A stretch of 64,000 bases of DNA. Origin: Rhizobium sp. RU33A. GTDB taxonomy: Bacteria; Pseudomonadota; Alphaproteobacteria; Rhizobiales; Rhizobiaceae. The notes beneath the pieces were generated by a model, which saw only the letters and a list, made by a program, of their open reading frames with translations, searched no databases and was not told where the DNA came from. Each line of letters begins with the position of its first letter. Positions within the stretch are counted from its first letter, which is position 1. Of the stretch, positions 27,758 to 36,593 are shown in pieces. The stretch spans positions 434,001 through 498,000 of the forward strand of contig NZ_FTMQ01000001.1 of the NCBI RefSeq assembly GCF_900156055.1. Reading direction: 5' to 3'. The translations under genes and the position numbers were made by a program.

Positions 27758-28471
27758 ATGGGCTCCACTCACATCTACTCGGCCTTCGACGAGGAACTGA
27801 AGTTCCTGATGCGCCGCATCTCCGAAATGGGCGGTCTTGCGGAACAGATGGTCGCCGAAAGCGTGCGCGCGTTGGTCAATTCCGACGCGGCGCTCGCGCA
27901 GAAGGTTATCTCCGACGACGTGCTCATGGATGCCATGGAGCGCGAGATCGGTGACAAGGCGATCGTCACCATCGCAAAACGCCAGCCGGTCGCCTCGGAT
28001 CTGCGCGAAATCATCGGCGCGCTGCGGATCGCTGCCGATCTCGAGCGCGTCGGTGATCTCGGCAAGAGCAACTCCAAGCGTGTCGTCGCCGTTCAGGCAA
28101 CAGGCGTGCCGCGCAAGCTCGCCCGTGGCCTGGAGCATCTGTCTGATCTGGCACTCGCCCAGCTCAAGGAAGTGCTCGACGTCTACACGACCCGTTCGGC
28201 TGAAAAGGCGAAGTCCATCCGTGACCGCGACGAGGAGATCGATGCGATCTACACGTCGCTGTTCCGCGAACTCCTCACCTACATGATGGAAGATCCGCGC
28301 AACATCACGAGCTGCACCCATCTCCTGTTCTGCGCCAAGAACATCGAGCGTATCGGCGACCACGCGACGAATATCGCCGAGACCATTTACTACATGACTA
28401 CCGGCGCCCAGCCGGAAGGCGAACGCCCGAAGGAAGACCTGACCTCTTCCGTTGGCGCGATCACCGAGTGA
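27758..28471 (+). CDS. phoU: Phosphate signalling complex protein PhoU
   Basis: A 237-residue all-helical cytosolic protein of two similar halves, with the metal-binding motifs EREIGDKAIVTIAKRQP and DEEIDAIYTSLFRELLTYM. PhoU connects Pst transport activity to inhibition of PhoR. The start MGSTHIYSAFDEEL was chosen at 27758 (AAGGAC upstream) as in known rhizobial PhoU. It sits between pstB and phoB in the operon. Confidence 0.96.
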   Translation: MGSTHIYSAFDEELKFLMRRISEMGGLAEQMVAESVRALVNSDAALAQKVISDDVLMDAMEREIGDKAIVTIAKRQPVASDLREIIGALRIAADLERVGDLGKSNSKRVVAVQATGVPRKLARGLEHLSDLALAQLKEVLDVYTTRSAEKAKSIRDRDEEIDAIYTSLFRELLTYMMEDPRNITSCTHLLFCAKNIERIGDHATNIAETIYYMTTGAQPEGERPKEDLTSSVGAITE

Positions 28472-28496
28472 TATTGTCCAGCGGGGTTGATGTTTG

Positions 28497-29180
28497 ATGC
28501 AGCCGAAAATTGCCGTGGTGGAAGACGAAGAGGCCCTTTCGGTCCTCCTGCGTTACAATCTCGAAGCCGAGGGCTATGAGGTCGAAACGATCCTGCGGGG
28601 CGACGAGGCCGAGATCCGCCTTCAGGAGCGTGTGCCGGATCTGCTGATCCTGGACTGGATGCTTCCGGGCGTCTCCGGCATCGAGCTGTGCCGGCGCCTG
28701 CGTGTCCGACCCGAGACCGAGCGTCTGCCGATCATCATGCTGACGGCGCGCGGTGAGGAAAGCGAGCGGGTGCGTGGCCTGGCCACGGGTGCGGACGATT
28801 ATGTCGTCAAACCCTTCTCGACGCCGGAGCTGATGGCCCGCGTCAAGGCCATGCTGCGTCGTGCCAAGCCCGAGGTTCTTTCCAGCGTCCTGCGCTGCGG
28901 CGACATCGAACTCGACCGCGAGACCCATCGGGTGCATCGCAAGAGCCGCGAGGTTCGCCTTGGTCCGACGGAATTCCGGCTGCTGGAGTTCCTCATGGCA
29001 TCGCCCGGCCGGGTCTACTCGCGGTCTCAGCTTTTGGACGGTGTCTGGGGTCACGATATCTATGTCGACGAGCGCACGGTCGACGTGCATGTCGGCCGCC
29101 TGCGTAAGGCGCTGAACTTCTCGAACATGCAGGATGTCATCCGCACCGTCCGCGGCGCGGGTTATTCCATGGAAGCCTGA
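28497..29180 (+). CDS. phoB: Phosphate regulon response regulator PhoB
   Basis: A 227-residue OmpR-family regulator. The receiver has VEDEEA, phosphoacceptor Asp53 (LILDWMLPGVSG) and Lys in YVVKPFS. The winged-helix DNA-binding domain ends VDVHVGRLRKALN and VRGAGYSMEA. It binds PhoB boxes such as the triple one at 22844 to activate pst and other genes. ATG at 28497 is favoured over a TTG one codon earlier. It closes the pst operon with a terminator after it. Confidence 0.95.
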   Translation: MQPKIAVVEDEEALSVLLRYNLEAEGYEVETILRGDEAEIRLQERVPDLLILDWMLPGVSGIELCRRLRVRPETERLPIIMLTARGEESERVRGLATGADDYVVKPFSTPELMARVKAMLRRAKPEVLSSVLRCGDIELDRETHRVHRKSREVRLGPTEFRLLEFLMASPGRVYSRSQLLDGVWGHDIYVDERTVDVHVGRLRKALNFSNMQDVIRTVRGAGYSMEA

Positions 29181-29198
29181 AGACGCCAGCTTTCGATT

Positions 29199-29238
29199 GA
29201 GGGGCCGCACGGATCATCCGCTGCGGCCCTCTTCGTTT
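29199..29238 (+). terminator. Terminator of the pst-phoB operon
   Basis: Stem GAGG(G)GCCGCA (29199-29209) pairs with TGCGGCCCTC (29222-29231) with one bulged G, followed by TTCGTTT. It is 18 bases after the phoB stop. Confidence 0.7.
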
Positions 29239-29250
29239 CAGCATAGCCCA

Positions 29251-29276
29251 AAAGAAAACGGGCCCCGAAGGACCCG
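29251..29276 (-). terminator. Terminator of gcrA
   Basis: Reading the minus strand, CGGGTCC (29276-29270) pairs with GGGCCCG (29266-29260), with one G-T pair and a short loop, followed by TTTTCTTTTG. It lies 26 bases after the gcrA stop and faces the phoB terminator. Confidence 0.8.
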
Positions 29277-29302
29277 CTAGATGTCTCGAACTCGCCGATG
29301 GA

Positions 29303-29848
29303 TCAGCGAGCAGCCTTGCGGCGTTCGCTGACCGGCTGGTAGGCGAGCTTCGCGTGATAGGTGCAGTAAGGCGCGCTATCAGCAATTTCGCAGCCGCAAA
29401 AGTGGAAATCATCCTTCATCGGATCGCCGATCGGCCACTTGCAGGTGCGCTCGGTCAGTTCCGTCAGGGCGAGGCGCCGCGAAATCGGCACGACCACGTT
29501 CAGTGGGCGGCGAACTTCGACTTCCTCGTAGGCCTCGACCTCGATCTCTTCCTTCAGCATTGTCGCGCCAGCTGCACGGGTCACGGTTCGCGTGGTCGCC
29601 GTCGCCGCAGGCCGGTTCTGGAAGGTCGCCGGACGCTGGGTCTGCGCCGGACGTTTTGCCGGGCGTGCCGCAGTCGAGCTGCCGCCTGCCTTGGCCCTGC
29701 CCGGCAGGTTGAGGCGGTGAACCTTGCCGATAACGGCATTTCGGCTCACGCCACCGAGTTGCGCCGCAATCTGGCTTGCGCTGAGGCCTTCGGCCCACAG
29801 TCGCTTCAGTCTTTCGACCCTGTCGTCACTCCATTGCGCAGTTGTCAT
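29303..29848 (-). CDS. gcrA: Cell cycle regulator GcrA
   Basis: A 181-residue protein. The N-terminal 50 residues (WSDDRVERLKRLWAEGLSAS, then VSRNAVIGKVHRLNLPGR) form the GcrA helix-turn-helix. A Pro/Ala/Arg linker (APRAKRPAQT type) leads to a C-terminal domain with two to three cysteines (CKWPIGDP, FCGCE, YCTYH) that binds sigma70. GcrA activates promoters methylated at GANTC by CcrM. GGAGAGAAG precedes the ATG. The intergenic region upstream contains eight GANTC sites, suggesting autoregulation. Confidence 0.92.
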   Translation of the reverse strand: MTTAQWSDDRVERLKRLWAEGLSASQIAAQLGGVSRNAVIGKVHRLNLPGRAKAGGSSTAARPAKRPAQTQRPATFQNRPAATATTRTVTRAAGATMLKEEIEVEAYEEVEVRRPLNVVVPISRRLALTELTERTCKWPIGDPMKDDFHFCGCEIADSAPYCTYHAKLAYQPVSERRKAAR

Positions 29849-29883
29849 GCCACTTCTCTCCGCCGCTCGCGTCTGTCATGGCA

Positions 29884-30147
29884 GAATCCGTCACCCCTGC
29901 TTCGAACGAATTCGAAACATAACCGCCTCGTTACTGTCGGTGAGCACTTCCGCCGCATGCAATCTATTAATGAAATTTAACCTAGTGGCACGCTGACTCC
30001 GTGACAAGAGTCGGGGGAATCATCTGGAATCGATTTTCCGGTTTTCCCCAACTTGCTTCCCGAGTGAGTCAAGTATGCAACAGGTGGAATCTAGCCGCGC
30101 ACGCTTCTGGCGCGAACCGGCCAAATCGGCGCCTACTCCTGCGATTC
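29884..30147. promoter_or_regulatory. Cluster of eight GANTC (CcrM) sites between gcrA and argD
   Basis: GANTC occurs at 29884, 29995, 30008, 30017, 30027, 30066, 30087 and 30143; six fall in the 97 bases 29995-30091. By base composition about one would be expected in 264 bases. The spacer also holds TTAA-N6-TTAACC at 29967, a near CtrA match, and no gene. It probably controls gcrA, argD or both by methylation. Confidence 0.7.
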
Positions 30148-30159
30148 CTGCGGAATTCG

Positions 30160-30188
30160 TTGACATTGCAGGGTGAAGTGCCGATAGT
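30160..30188 (+). promoter_or_regulatory. Promoter of argD
   Basis: TTGACA at 30160-30165 and GATAGT at 30183-30188 are separated by 17 bases. The expected start of transcription, about 30195, coincides with the beginning of the next hairpin. Confidence 0.55.
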
Positions 30189-30194
30189 GCCCGC

Positions 30195-30226
30195 GCCGCC
30201 GCAAGGCGGCATTTTTAATTTTTTCG
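30195..30226 (+). terminator. Intrinsic terminator in the argD leader
   Basis: GCCGCC (30195-30200), loop GCAA, GGCGGC (30205-30210), then ATTTTTAATTTTTT. A strong terminator lying 60 bases before argD, either an attenuator of argD or the end of a small upstream transcript. Confidence 0.75.
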
Positions 30227-30285
30227 AGGCCTGCAAAGGGCCGTGCCGTCCCTTGGACGGATCGTCGAGAAGGAACGTGAAAGCC

Positions 30286-31488
30286 ATGGCCGAAGCTACG
30301 CCGCTCTATCAGACCTATAATCGGGCGCCTCTGCGTTTCGAGCGAGGCGAGGGCGTCTGGCTCATGACGGAACGTGGTGAACGTTATCTCGATTTCGCAG
30401 CTGGCGTCGCCGTAACGTCGGTCGGCCATGGTCACCCCCATGTTGTCGGCGCCCTGAAGGAGCAGGCGGACAAGGTCTGGCATCTGTCGAACCTGTATGA
30501 GGTTCCGGGCCAGGAAGTGCTGGCCAAGCGCCTCGCCGATGTGACGTTCGCCGACCGCGTCTTCTTTACCAATTCCGGCGCCGAAGCTCTCGAATGCGCT
30601 ATCAAGACGGCGCGCCGCTATCACTTTGCCAAGGGGCACCCGGAGAAGTTCCACATCATCACGATGGAAGGCGCCTTCCACGGTCGCACCATCGCGACGA
30701 TCGCAGCGGGTGGTCAGGAGAAATATCTCGAAGGCTTCGGTCCCAAGGCCCCGGGTTTCGATCAGGTGCCGTTTGGTGATCTCGACGCCGTCAAGGCCGC
30801 GATAACGGATGCAACCGCTGCGATCCTTGTCGAGCCGGTGCAGGGCGAGGGCGGTATTCGTCCGATCCCGGTGGAGATGCTGCGCGCCTTGCGCGACCTC
30901 TGCGACGAGTACGGCCTGCTGTTGATCCTCGACGAAGTGCAGTGCGGTGTTGGCCGCACGGGCAAGCTTTTTGCCCATGAATGGGCCGGCATCACGCCCG
31001 ACCTCATGGCGGTCGCCAAGGGCATCGGCGGCGGTTTCCCGCTCGGCGCTTGCTTGGCAACCGAAGAGGCCGCTTACGGCATGAAACCCGGAACGCATGG
31101 CTCGACATATGGCGGCAACCCGCTTGGTATGGCCGTCGGCAATGCTGTTCTCGACGTCGTGCTCGGCGACGGTTTCCTCGACAATGTTCGCGACACAGCC
31201 CTCGTCTTCCGCCAGGGTCTCGCCTCGCTGAAGGATCGTTACCCGGATGTGATCGAGGAAGTGCGTGGCGAAGGCCTGATGCTCGGCATCAAGGCCAAGA
31301 TCCCGAACACCGAACTGCTGATGGCAATGCGCGACGAGCATCTGCTCGGCGTTCCCGCCGGCGACAACGTTATCCGTCTCCTGCCGCCGCTGACGGTGAC
31401 CGCGGAAGAAGCTCGCGACGGTCTCGCCCGTATCGAACGCGCCGCGGAGCACATCCGCGCCAAGGCCGCAGTCGCAGCATCCGCCTAA
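30286..31488 (+). CDS. argD: Acetylornithine aminotransferase
   Basis: A 400-residue class III PLP aminotransferase that makes acetylornithine from acetylglutamate semialdehyde in arginine synthesis. Motifs are [35 protein letters not shown] and the lysine motif [13 protein letters not shown], then [10 protein letters not shown]. The ATG at 30286 is chosen, since the open frame upstream is a non-coding extension that includes the terminator. argF follows by 14 bases, so the two form an operon with hslO further on. Confidence 0.94.
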   Translation: MAEATPLYQTYNRAPLRFERGEGVWLMTERGERYLDFAAGVAVTSVGHGHPHVVGALKEQADKVWHLSNLYEVPGQEVLAKRLADVTFADRVFFTNSGAEALECAIKTARRYHFAKGHPEKFHIITMEGAFHGRTIATIAAGGQEKYLEGFGPKAPGFDQVPFGDLDAVKAAITDATAAILVEPVQGEGGIRPIPVEMLRALRDLCDEYGLLLILDEVQCGVGRTGKLFAHEWAGITPDLMAVAKGIGGGFPLGACLATEEAAYGMKPGTHGSTYGGNPLGMAVGNAVLDVVLGDGFLDNVRDTALVFRQGLASLKDRYPDVIEEVRGEGLMLGIKAKIPNTELLMAMRDEHLLGVPAGDNVIRLLPPLTVTAEEARDGLARIERAAEHIRAKAAVAASA

Positions 31489-31502
31489 GACAGGACCCAT
31501 TC

Positions 31503-32420
31503 ATGGCATCTCCGAAGCATTTTCTCGATCTCTCCGCCATGACGGCCGGGGACCTGCGCGGCATTCTTGAGGACGCGAAGACCCGCAAGCAGGCGACCAA
31601 GGCCGGCACCGCCGACAAGCCGCTCGCCGGCAAGATGCTGGCAATGATTTTTGAGAAGCCGTCCACCCGCACGCGTGTTTCCTTCGATGTCGGCATGCGG
31701 CAGCTAGGTGGCGAGACCCTCTTCCTGTCTGGCACGGAGATGCAGCTCGGTCGCGCTGAGACCATTGGCGACACCGCCAAGGTTCTGTCGCGCTATGTCG
31801 ATGCGATCATGATCCGAACCACTGACCATGCGCGTCTCATGGAGATGGCCGAGCATGCGACGGTTCCGGTCATCAATGCCCTGACGGATCTCACTCATCC
31901 CTGCCAGATTATGGCGGACATCATGACCATCGAGGAGCATCGTGGCTCCGTGGCGGGCAAGACGCTCGCCTGGACCGGCGACGGCAACAATGTCCTGCAT
32001 TCGCTCGTCGAAGGCGCGGCGCGCTTTGGTTACCGAATGAACATGGCCGTGCCGCTGGGCTCCGAGCCCGACGACAAGATCCTGAATTGGGCCCGCAACA
32101 ATGGCGGCGAGATCATGCTGTGCCACGATGCCGATCGTGCGGTCGCCGGCGTTGATGCGGTGATCACTGATACCTGGGTGTCGATGAACCAGGAGCACAA
32201 GGCACGTGGCCATAACGTCTTCCAGCCTTTCCAGGTCAATGCGGAGCTGATGAAGAAGGCGAAGGAGGAGGCCCTCTTCCTGCACTGCCTGCCGGCTCAT
32301 CGCGGCGAAGAAGTCACCGACGAGGTGATCGACGGCGCGCAGTCGGTGGTTTTCGACGAGGCCGAGAACCGCCTGCATGCGCAGAAGTCGATCCTCGCCT
32401 GGTGCCTCGGCGCGATCTGA
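31503..32420 (+). CDS. argF: Ornithine carbamoyltransferase
   Basis: A 305-residue cytosolic enzyme forming citrulline from ornithine and carbamoyl phosphate. Carbamoyl phosphate site [19 protein letters not shown], and the ornithine motif [11 protein letters not shown] are complete. The ATG at 31503 follows AGGACCC. It is 14 bases behind argD, so expression is coupled to the argD leader. Confidence 0.96.
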   Translation: MASPKHFLDLSAMTAGDLRGILEDAKTRKQATKAGTADKPLAGKMLAMIFEKPSTRTRVSFDVGMRQLGGETLFLSGTEMQLGRAETIGDTAKVLSRYVDAIMIRTTDHARLMEMAEHATVPVINALTDLTHPCQIMADIMTIEEHRGSVAGKTLAWTGDGNNVLHSLVEGAARFGYRMNMAVPLGSEPDDKILNWARNNGGEIMLCHDADRAVAGVDAVITDTWVSMNQEHKARGHNVFQPFQVNAELMKKAKEEALFLHCLPAHRGEEVTDEVIDGAQSVVFDEAENRLHAQKSILAWCLGAI

Positions 32421-32539
32421 GGCAGGGCAAGGGTGTTCGCGCCCGACTTGACCTTTGGCGCGGGTGATCCCATCTGTGCCGTTTCTGATCGGGCCGCTCG
32501 GGCCCAGCGTTTGGCGCTTCAAGCGCCGGGAGTACATTC

Positions 32540-33529
32540 ATGTCGATGAGACAAGCAGAACTCGGCGAATTCGGTTTCGCCGGTGACGATCGCGTGGTTC
32601 CCTTCCAGGTAGAGGGCCTCGATGTGCGCGGCCGTGCCGTCCAGCTCGGACCGTTGATCAATTCCATTCTCGACCGTCACGCCTATCCGGCGCCAGTCGC
32701 GCGGCTTCTCGCGGAAGCCATCGTCTTGACGGTGCTGATCGGGACGTCTCTGAAGTTCGAGGGCAAGTTTACGGTCCAGACCAAGGGCGACGGCCCGGTC
32801 GATCTGCTGGTTGCCGATTTCAGCTCGCCTGAAAATGTGCGCGCCTATGCCCGCTTTGACGAGCAGGCGGTGGCCGATGCAATCGCTGCCGGTCGTGCTT
32901 CGCCTGAGGAGCTGCTCGGCGTGGGCGTGCTCGCCTTCACCATCGACCAGGGATCCTTCATGCAGCCCTATCAGGGGATCGTGCCGCTCGACGGCACGTC
33001 GCTCGAGGACATCGCAGGTGTCTATTTCCGCCAGTCGGAACAGATCCCGACGCGCGTCCGCCTTGGGGCCGCCGAGCTCTTTGATCGGGATGCCGACGGC
33101 AAACCGCGTCGCACATGGCGGGCAGGTGGTCTCATCGCGCAATTCCTGCCGGAGGCGCCGGAGCGGATGCGCCAGCCGGATCTGCATGGCGGCGATGGCG
33201 ACGACCGCGATGCCGACCTACACGGCGACGATGCCTGGGATGAGGCCCGCGTGCTGGTCGAGACGATCGATGCCGATGAGCTGACCGATCCGCAGGTGGG
33301 TATCGAACGGCTGCTGTTCCGCCTCTTCCACGAGCGGGGTGTGCGGGCTTACGAACCGCAGGCGGTTTACGACCGCTGCAGTTGCTCGCGCGACCGCCTG
33401 AAGGGTGTTCTCCAGGGCTTCTCTGCTGAGGAGATCGAGGCGAGCACCGAAGACGGCAAGATTACCGTGACCTGCGAATTCTGCTCGACCAATTATGATT
33501 TCGAGCCGGGAGAGCTGACGCCGGCTTGA
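32540..33529 (+). CDS. hslO: Redox-regulated chaperone Hsp33
   Basis: A 329-residue cytosolic holdase chaperone. The N-terminal domain is FQVEGLDVRGRAVQLG onward; the C-terminal zinc switch has CSCS and CEFC about 30 residues apart, a full four-cysteine set. Under oxidation the cysteines form disulfides and the protein binds unfolded clients. CCGGGAGTA precedes the ATG. It follows argF by 119 bases and ends with its own terminator. Confidence 0.94.
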   Translation: MSMRQAELGEFGFAGDDRVVPFQVEGLDVRGRAVQLGPLINSILDRHAYPAPVARLLAEAIVLTVLIGTSLKFEGKFTVQTKGDGPVDLLVADFSSPENVRAYARFDEQAVADAIAAGRASPEELLGVGVLAFTIDQGSFMQPYQGIVPLDGTSLEDIAGVYFRQSEQIPTRVRLGAAELFDRDADGKPRRTWRAGGLIAQFLPEAPERMRQPDLHGGDGDDRDADLHGDDAWDEARVLVETIDADELTDPQVGIERLLFRLFHERGVRAYEPQAVYDRCSCSRDRLKGVLQGFSAEEIEASTEDGKITVTCEFCSTNYDFEPGELTPA

Positions 33530-33552
33530 TCGATCGAAATGCTGAAGATGAG

Positions 33553-33582
33553 AAAGGCCGGAGTGATCCGGCCTTTTCTATT
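33553..33582 (+). terminator. Terminator of hslO
   Basis: Ten-base arms AAAGGCCGGA (33553-33562) and TCCGGCCTTT (33567-33576) with loop GTGA, then TCTATTGTT. Suited to stop both strands. Confidence 0.85.
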
Positions 33583-33609
33583 GTTGAATGTAGCAAGCGC
33601 TTTGAGGGT

Positions 33610-34554
33610 TTACACCTGCGATGATGCCGGGTGACCGCCGATCGCCTCCTCCACCGCGATTTCCGCCATGGCGAGGATCGCGTCACGCGAATTTGCTGCC
33701 GCGATGAAGCGGCCGTTGTGACAGAAGGTGGCGCCCTTCACACCGCAGACGGCCTCCAGATCGCCATTGCTCAAACCCGCCCAGGCAGGGGGTAGGTCCG
33801 CGCGCTGCTCGAAACTGCCTTCCGCCTTGCGGATCCCGGTAATGCACCAGTCCTTGTCGCGCGGGTGAATGACGAAGAGCAGATGGTCGGCGCCTGCCTT
33901 GACGATGGCCGGGCGGAACGGCATGCCCATCGGCAATTCCAGGACCCGACCTTCGCCTGTCGCTGCGATCGCTTCCAGAACCATGGTCTCGGCGCGCAGC
34001 TTGGCCGCGCGCTGGCCGATGGCAGCTTCGACGATCATCCGTGCAATCGAAAGGGCGGACTGGAAGCCGCGATCGTCGGCGCCGGGCTCCTTGTTGTCGA
34101 AAACGGGCTTCAGCGTTTCGAGGAGGCTCGGCAGGGTGAGATCGGCCAGTGGCCCGGCCGTGGCAGGGCTGAGCGCGCCATTGTCCATCAGGTCGATGGG
34201 CAGAACAAATTTCGCATCGAAGCCCAGGTGGACCGTCTCGATATGATCGGCCGGGAGACCCATGGCAGCAAGATAGGCACGGCCGTAATGCTTCCAAATC
34301 AGCCCGAAGGAGCTATAGGGCTGACCATCGTCGCGAAGTGGTGCGCCGCGCTGATGGTGGTCGAAGATCTGCGCCTCGGCGTCATAGGCGCCGCCGACAT
34401 CATAAATGATCCGGGCTGCTGCGGGCGTGATCCAGTCCGGTGCGCGGCTGCGCACGATCTGTGCGTCTGGGTAAAGCCTTGACAGGATGACGGACGACAA
34501 GAGTTCGTCGGCATGGAAGCCGCCACTATGGGTGACGAGATGGGTAATGCTCAT
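33610..34554 (-). CDS. MYG1 family protein (predicted metal-dependent hydrolase/exonuclease)
   Basis: A 314-residue protein of the MYG1/UPF0160 family. THSGGFHADELLSSVIL near the N-terminus and IFDHHQRG at about residue 65 are family motifs that carry the metal-binding His/Asp of the DHH-like fold. Eukaryotic MYG1 is a 3'-5' RNA exonuclease; bacterial members are less well studied. It is a single gene between converging hslO and the apaG gene. Confidence 0.85.
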   Translation of the reverse strand: MSITHLVTHSGGFHADELLSSVILSRLYPDAQIVRSRAPDWITPAAARIIYDVGGAYDAEAQIFDHHQRGAPLRDDGQPYSSFGLIWKHYGRAYLAAMGLPADHIETVHLGFDAKFVLPIDLMDNGALSPATAGPLADLTLPSLLETLKPVFDNKEPGADDRGFQSALSIARMIVEAAIGQRAAKLRAETMVLEAIAATGEGRVLELPMGMPFRPAIVKAGADHLLFVIHPRDKDWCITGIRKAEGSFEQRADLPPAWAGLSNGDLEAVCGVKGATFCHNGRFIAAANSRDAILAMAEIAVEEAIGGHPASSQV

Positions 34555-34633
34555 GCCGGTTTAGCCCTCTGGATGGCGTCGGGATCGATGTCTCCAGATA
34601 GCGGTTGGTGCCATTCAACTCAACTGGCAATCG

Positions 34634-35026
34634 TCAATTGAGGGTGCGGACCATGCCCGGGCTGTCGAGGGAAAAGGCCGGGATCTCGACGTCGAAGGTC
34701 TCTCCGTCGTCGGTTTCCATGCGGTAGGTGCCGTACATCATGCCCGAGGGTGTATCGAGCGGACAGCCGGAAGAGTATTCATAGGTGTCGCCAGGATCGA
34801 GGCGCGGCTGTTCGCCCACCACGCCCGGGCCGTTCACTTCGTCAACCTGACCGTTCTGGTCGGTGATGTACCAGTAGCGATGGGTCAGCCGCACGGGTTT
34901 GCCCGAGTGATTGGAGATCACGATCCGGTAGCCCCAGACATAGCGACTGTCATCGGGGTCCGACTGTTCTTCGAGATAGTATGGTTCGACCAGAACCTCT
35001 ATGTCCCGTGTCAGCGCGCGATACAT
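34634..35026 (-). CDS. apaG: ApaG (Co2+/Mg2+ efflux-associated domain protein)
   Basis: A 130-residue beta-sandwich protein with the ApaG domain: [28 protein letters not shown] and the nucleotide-like [17 protein letters not shown]. The start at 35026 (MYRALTRDI) gives the length common in rhizobia; a 17-residue-longer form from 35077 has no visible ribosome-binding site. ApaG is linked genetically to diadenosine tetraphosphate and metal homeostasis; its exact role is unclear. metZ lies upstream on the same strand, with about 190 bases between. Confidence 0.88.
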   Translation of the reverse strand: MYRALTRDIEVLVEPYYLEEQSDPDDSRYVWGYRIVISNHSGKPVRLTHRYWYITDQNGQVDEVNGPGVVGEQPRLDPGDTYEYSSGCPLDTPSGMMYGTYRMETDDGETFDVEIPAFSLDSPGMVRTLN

Positions 35027-35216
35027 GCCTGGACCCTGAGAAAGCTTGTCATCAACAGTGATAGAGATGGCGCTCATTGTGGCGGCAGCAAGGGCGACAC
35101 ACAAACACCATGCCTTTTGAAGGGATAACGACGCAACTCCTTACGTCAAGGGCAATGCGCCAGCCGCAACGCCTGTCGCGGCTGAATATTTGCGTGCATG
35201 ATCGCGGGCGTTGCGT

Positions 35217-36395
35217 TCAGACTGTCTTGAGTGCCCGTGCGAAATCGTCCAGCAGGTCCTGCGTATCCTCGATCCCGCAGGAGAAGCGAACCGTACCCCC
35301 CGAGATGCCGAGTTCGGCACGCGCCTCGTCGGTCAGGTTCTTGTGGGTGGTGGTCGCCGGATGGGTGATCAGGCTCTTGGCATCGCCGAGATTGTTGGAA
35401 ATCTTGACGATCTCCATGGCATTCTGCAGCTTGAAGGCCGCTTCCTTGCCGCCCTTCAGCTCGAAGCAGACCAGCGTCGAGCCGCCAGTCATCTGCTTGG
35501 CGATGATATCGGCCTGGGGGTGGTCCTTGCGACCGGGATAGATGACCTTGGCAACGGCACTCTGGTCCGCCAGGAAGTCGGCAATCGCAGCCGCACTTGT
35601 CGTCTGCTGCTTCACCCGCAGCGGCAGCGTTTCCATGCCCTTCAGCAGCGTCCAGGCATTGAACGGCGACATGGCAGGGCCCGTATGGCGGAAATAGTCG
35701 TGCAGGTTCTCGTTGATCCATTCCTTCGACGACAAGACCACTCCGCCGAGGCAGCGGCCCTGACCGTCGATATGCTTGGTCGCGGAGTAGACGACGACAT
35801 GCGCGCCGAGTTCCAGCGGCTTCTGGAAGAGGGGGGTCGCAAAGACGTTGTCGACGATCAGCTTCGCGCCGATCTGATCGGCGAGCTTGGCCACACCTGC
35901 TACGTCGATCACTTCGAGCGTCGGGTTGGTCGGGCTTTCCAGGAACATCACCTTGGTGTTCGGCCGGATCGCCGCTTCCCAATTGGCGAGATCACGACCA
36001 TCGACCAGTGTGCATTCCACGCCGTAGCGTGGAGCGAGCGTCTCGACGACATAGCGGCAGGAGCCGAACAGGGCGCGGGCAGCCACGATATGGTCGCCGG
36101 CCTTGACCTGGCAGAGCACGGCAGCAGCAACGGCCGCCATGCCCGACGCCATCGCACGCGCATCCTCGGCGCCTTCCATCATGCACATGCGCTTTTCGAA
36201 CATGTCATTGGTCGGGCTGCCATAGCGGGCGTAGATATAGCCGTCGTTCTCGCCCTTGAAGCGGGCTTCTGCCGCTTCCGAGCTTTCATAGACGAAGCCC
36301 TGGGTGAGGAAGATCGCTTCAGACGTCTCGCCATAAGGAGAGCGCAGCGTGCCGCCATGGACGAGGGTGGTGGCCGGGCGCCAGTTCTTGCTCAT
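35217..36395 (-). CDS. metZ: O-succinylhomoserine sulfhydrylase
   Basis: A 392-residue Cys/Met-metabolism PLP enzyme that makes homocysteine from O-succinyl(acetyl)homoserine and sulfide. Substrate loop YARYGSPTNDMFE, ESPTNPTLEVID and the lysine motif YSATKHIDGQGRCLGG are seen. The start MSKNWRP at 36395 lies behind GAAAGG and is preferred to a GTG/ATG seven codons earlier that would sit in the terminator loop. A SAM-II riboswitch with terminator controls it, so it is repressed when S-adenosylmethionine is plentiful. Confidence 0.95.
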   Translation of the reverse strand: MSKNWRPATTLVHGGTLRSPYGETSEAIFLTQGFVYESSEAAEARFKGENDGYIYARYGSPTNDMFEKRMCMMEGAEDARAMASGMAAVAAAVLCQVKAGDHIVAARALFGSCRYVVETLAPRYGVECTLVDGRDLANWEAAIRPNTKVMFLESPTNPTLEVIDVAGVAKLADQIGAKLIVDNVFATPLFQKPLELGAHVVVYSATKHIDGQGRCLGGVVLSSKEWINENLHDYFRHTGPAMSPFNAWTLLKGMETLPLRVKQQTTSAAAIADFLADQSAVAKVIYPGRKDHPQADIIAKQMTGGSTLVCFELKGGKEAAFKLQNAMEIVKISNNLGDAKSLITHPATTTHKNLTDEARAELGISGGTVRFSCGIEDTQDLLDDFARALKTV

Positions 36396-36414
36396 GCACG
36401 TGCCTTTCGAACAC

Positions 36415-36445
36415 AAAAAAACCGGTCGCGTGAACGGACCGGTTT
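36415..36445 (-). terminator. Riboswitch expression-platform terminator before metZ
   Basis: On the minus strand AAACCGGTC (36445-36437) pairs with GACCGGTTT (36427-36419), followed by a T-run, just before the ribosome-binding site. The arm at 36442-36437 can instead pair with 36458-36453, giving a competing antiterminator. Confidence 0.8.
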
Positions 36446-36460
36446 CGTAAACCCGGTCTA

Positions 36461-36512
36461 TTTAGCCACTTGTTTAACGTGGCTGCAAGCCGACCGGCCA
36501 AATCACCACGGG
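36461..36512 (-). ncRNA. SAM-II riboswitch aptamer
   Basis: The minus strand reads CGTGGTGATTTGGCC, then CTTGCAGCCACG, then TTAAACAAGTGGCTAAA. The P1 helix CGTGGT/GCCACG and the conserved GATTT, TTGCA and GCTAAA elements fit the SAM-II pseudoknot found before met genes of alphaproteobacteria. It binds S-adenosylmethionine and controls metZ. Confidence 0.9.
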
Positions 36513-36593
36513 ATAAGGCAGCAATTACGCTCTTGCGGGCCTTGCGTCAATTGGTGGGCTTTGGTTTTGTCGACCCCAAACAGGATTGAGATC

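Noticed and set aside
29967-29982. CtrA box upstream of gcrA
   Set aside because: The spacing is TTAA-N6-TTAACC, one base short of the consensus; noted only as a near match.
30026-30039. Second LacI-type palindrome (GGAATCGATTTTCC) near gcrA-argD
   Set aside because: Symmetry is imperfect and it overlaps a GANTC site in a region of other signals, so chance is more likely.
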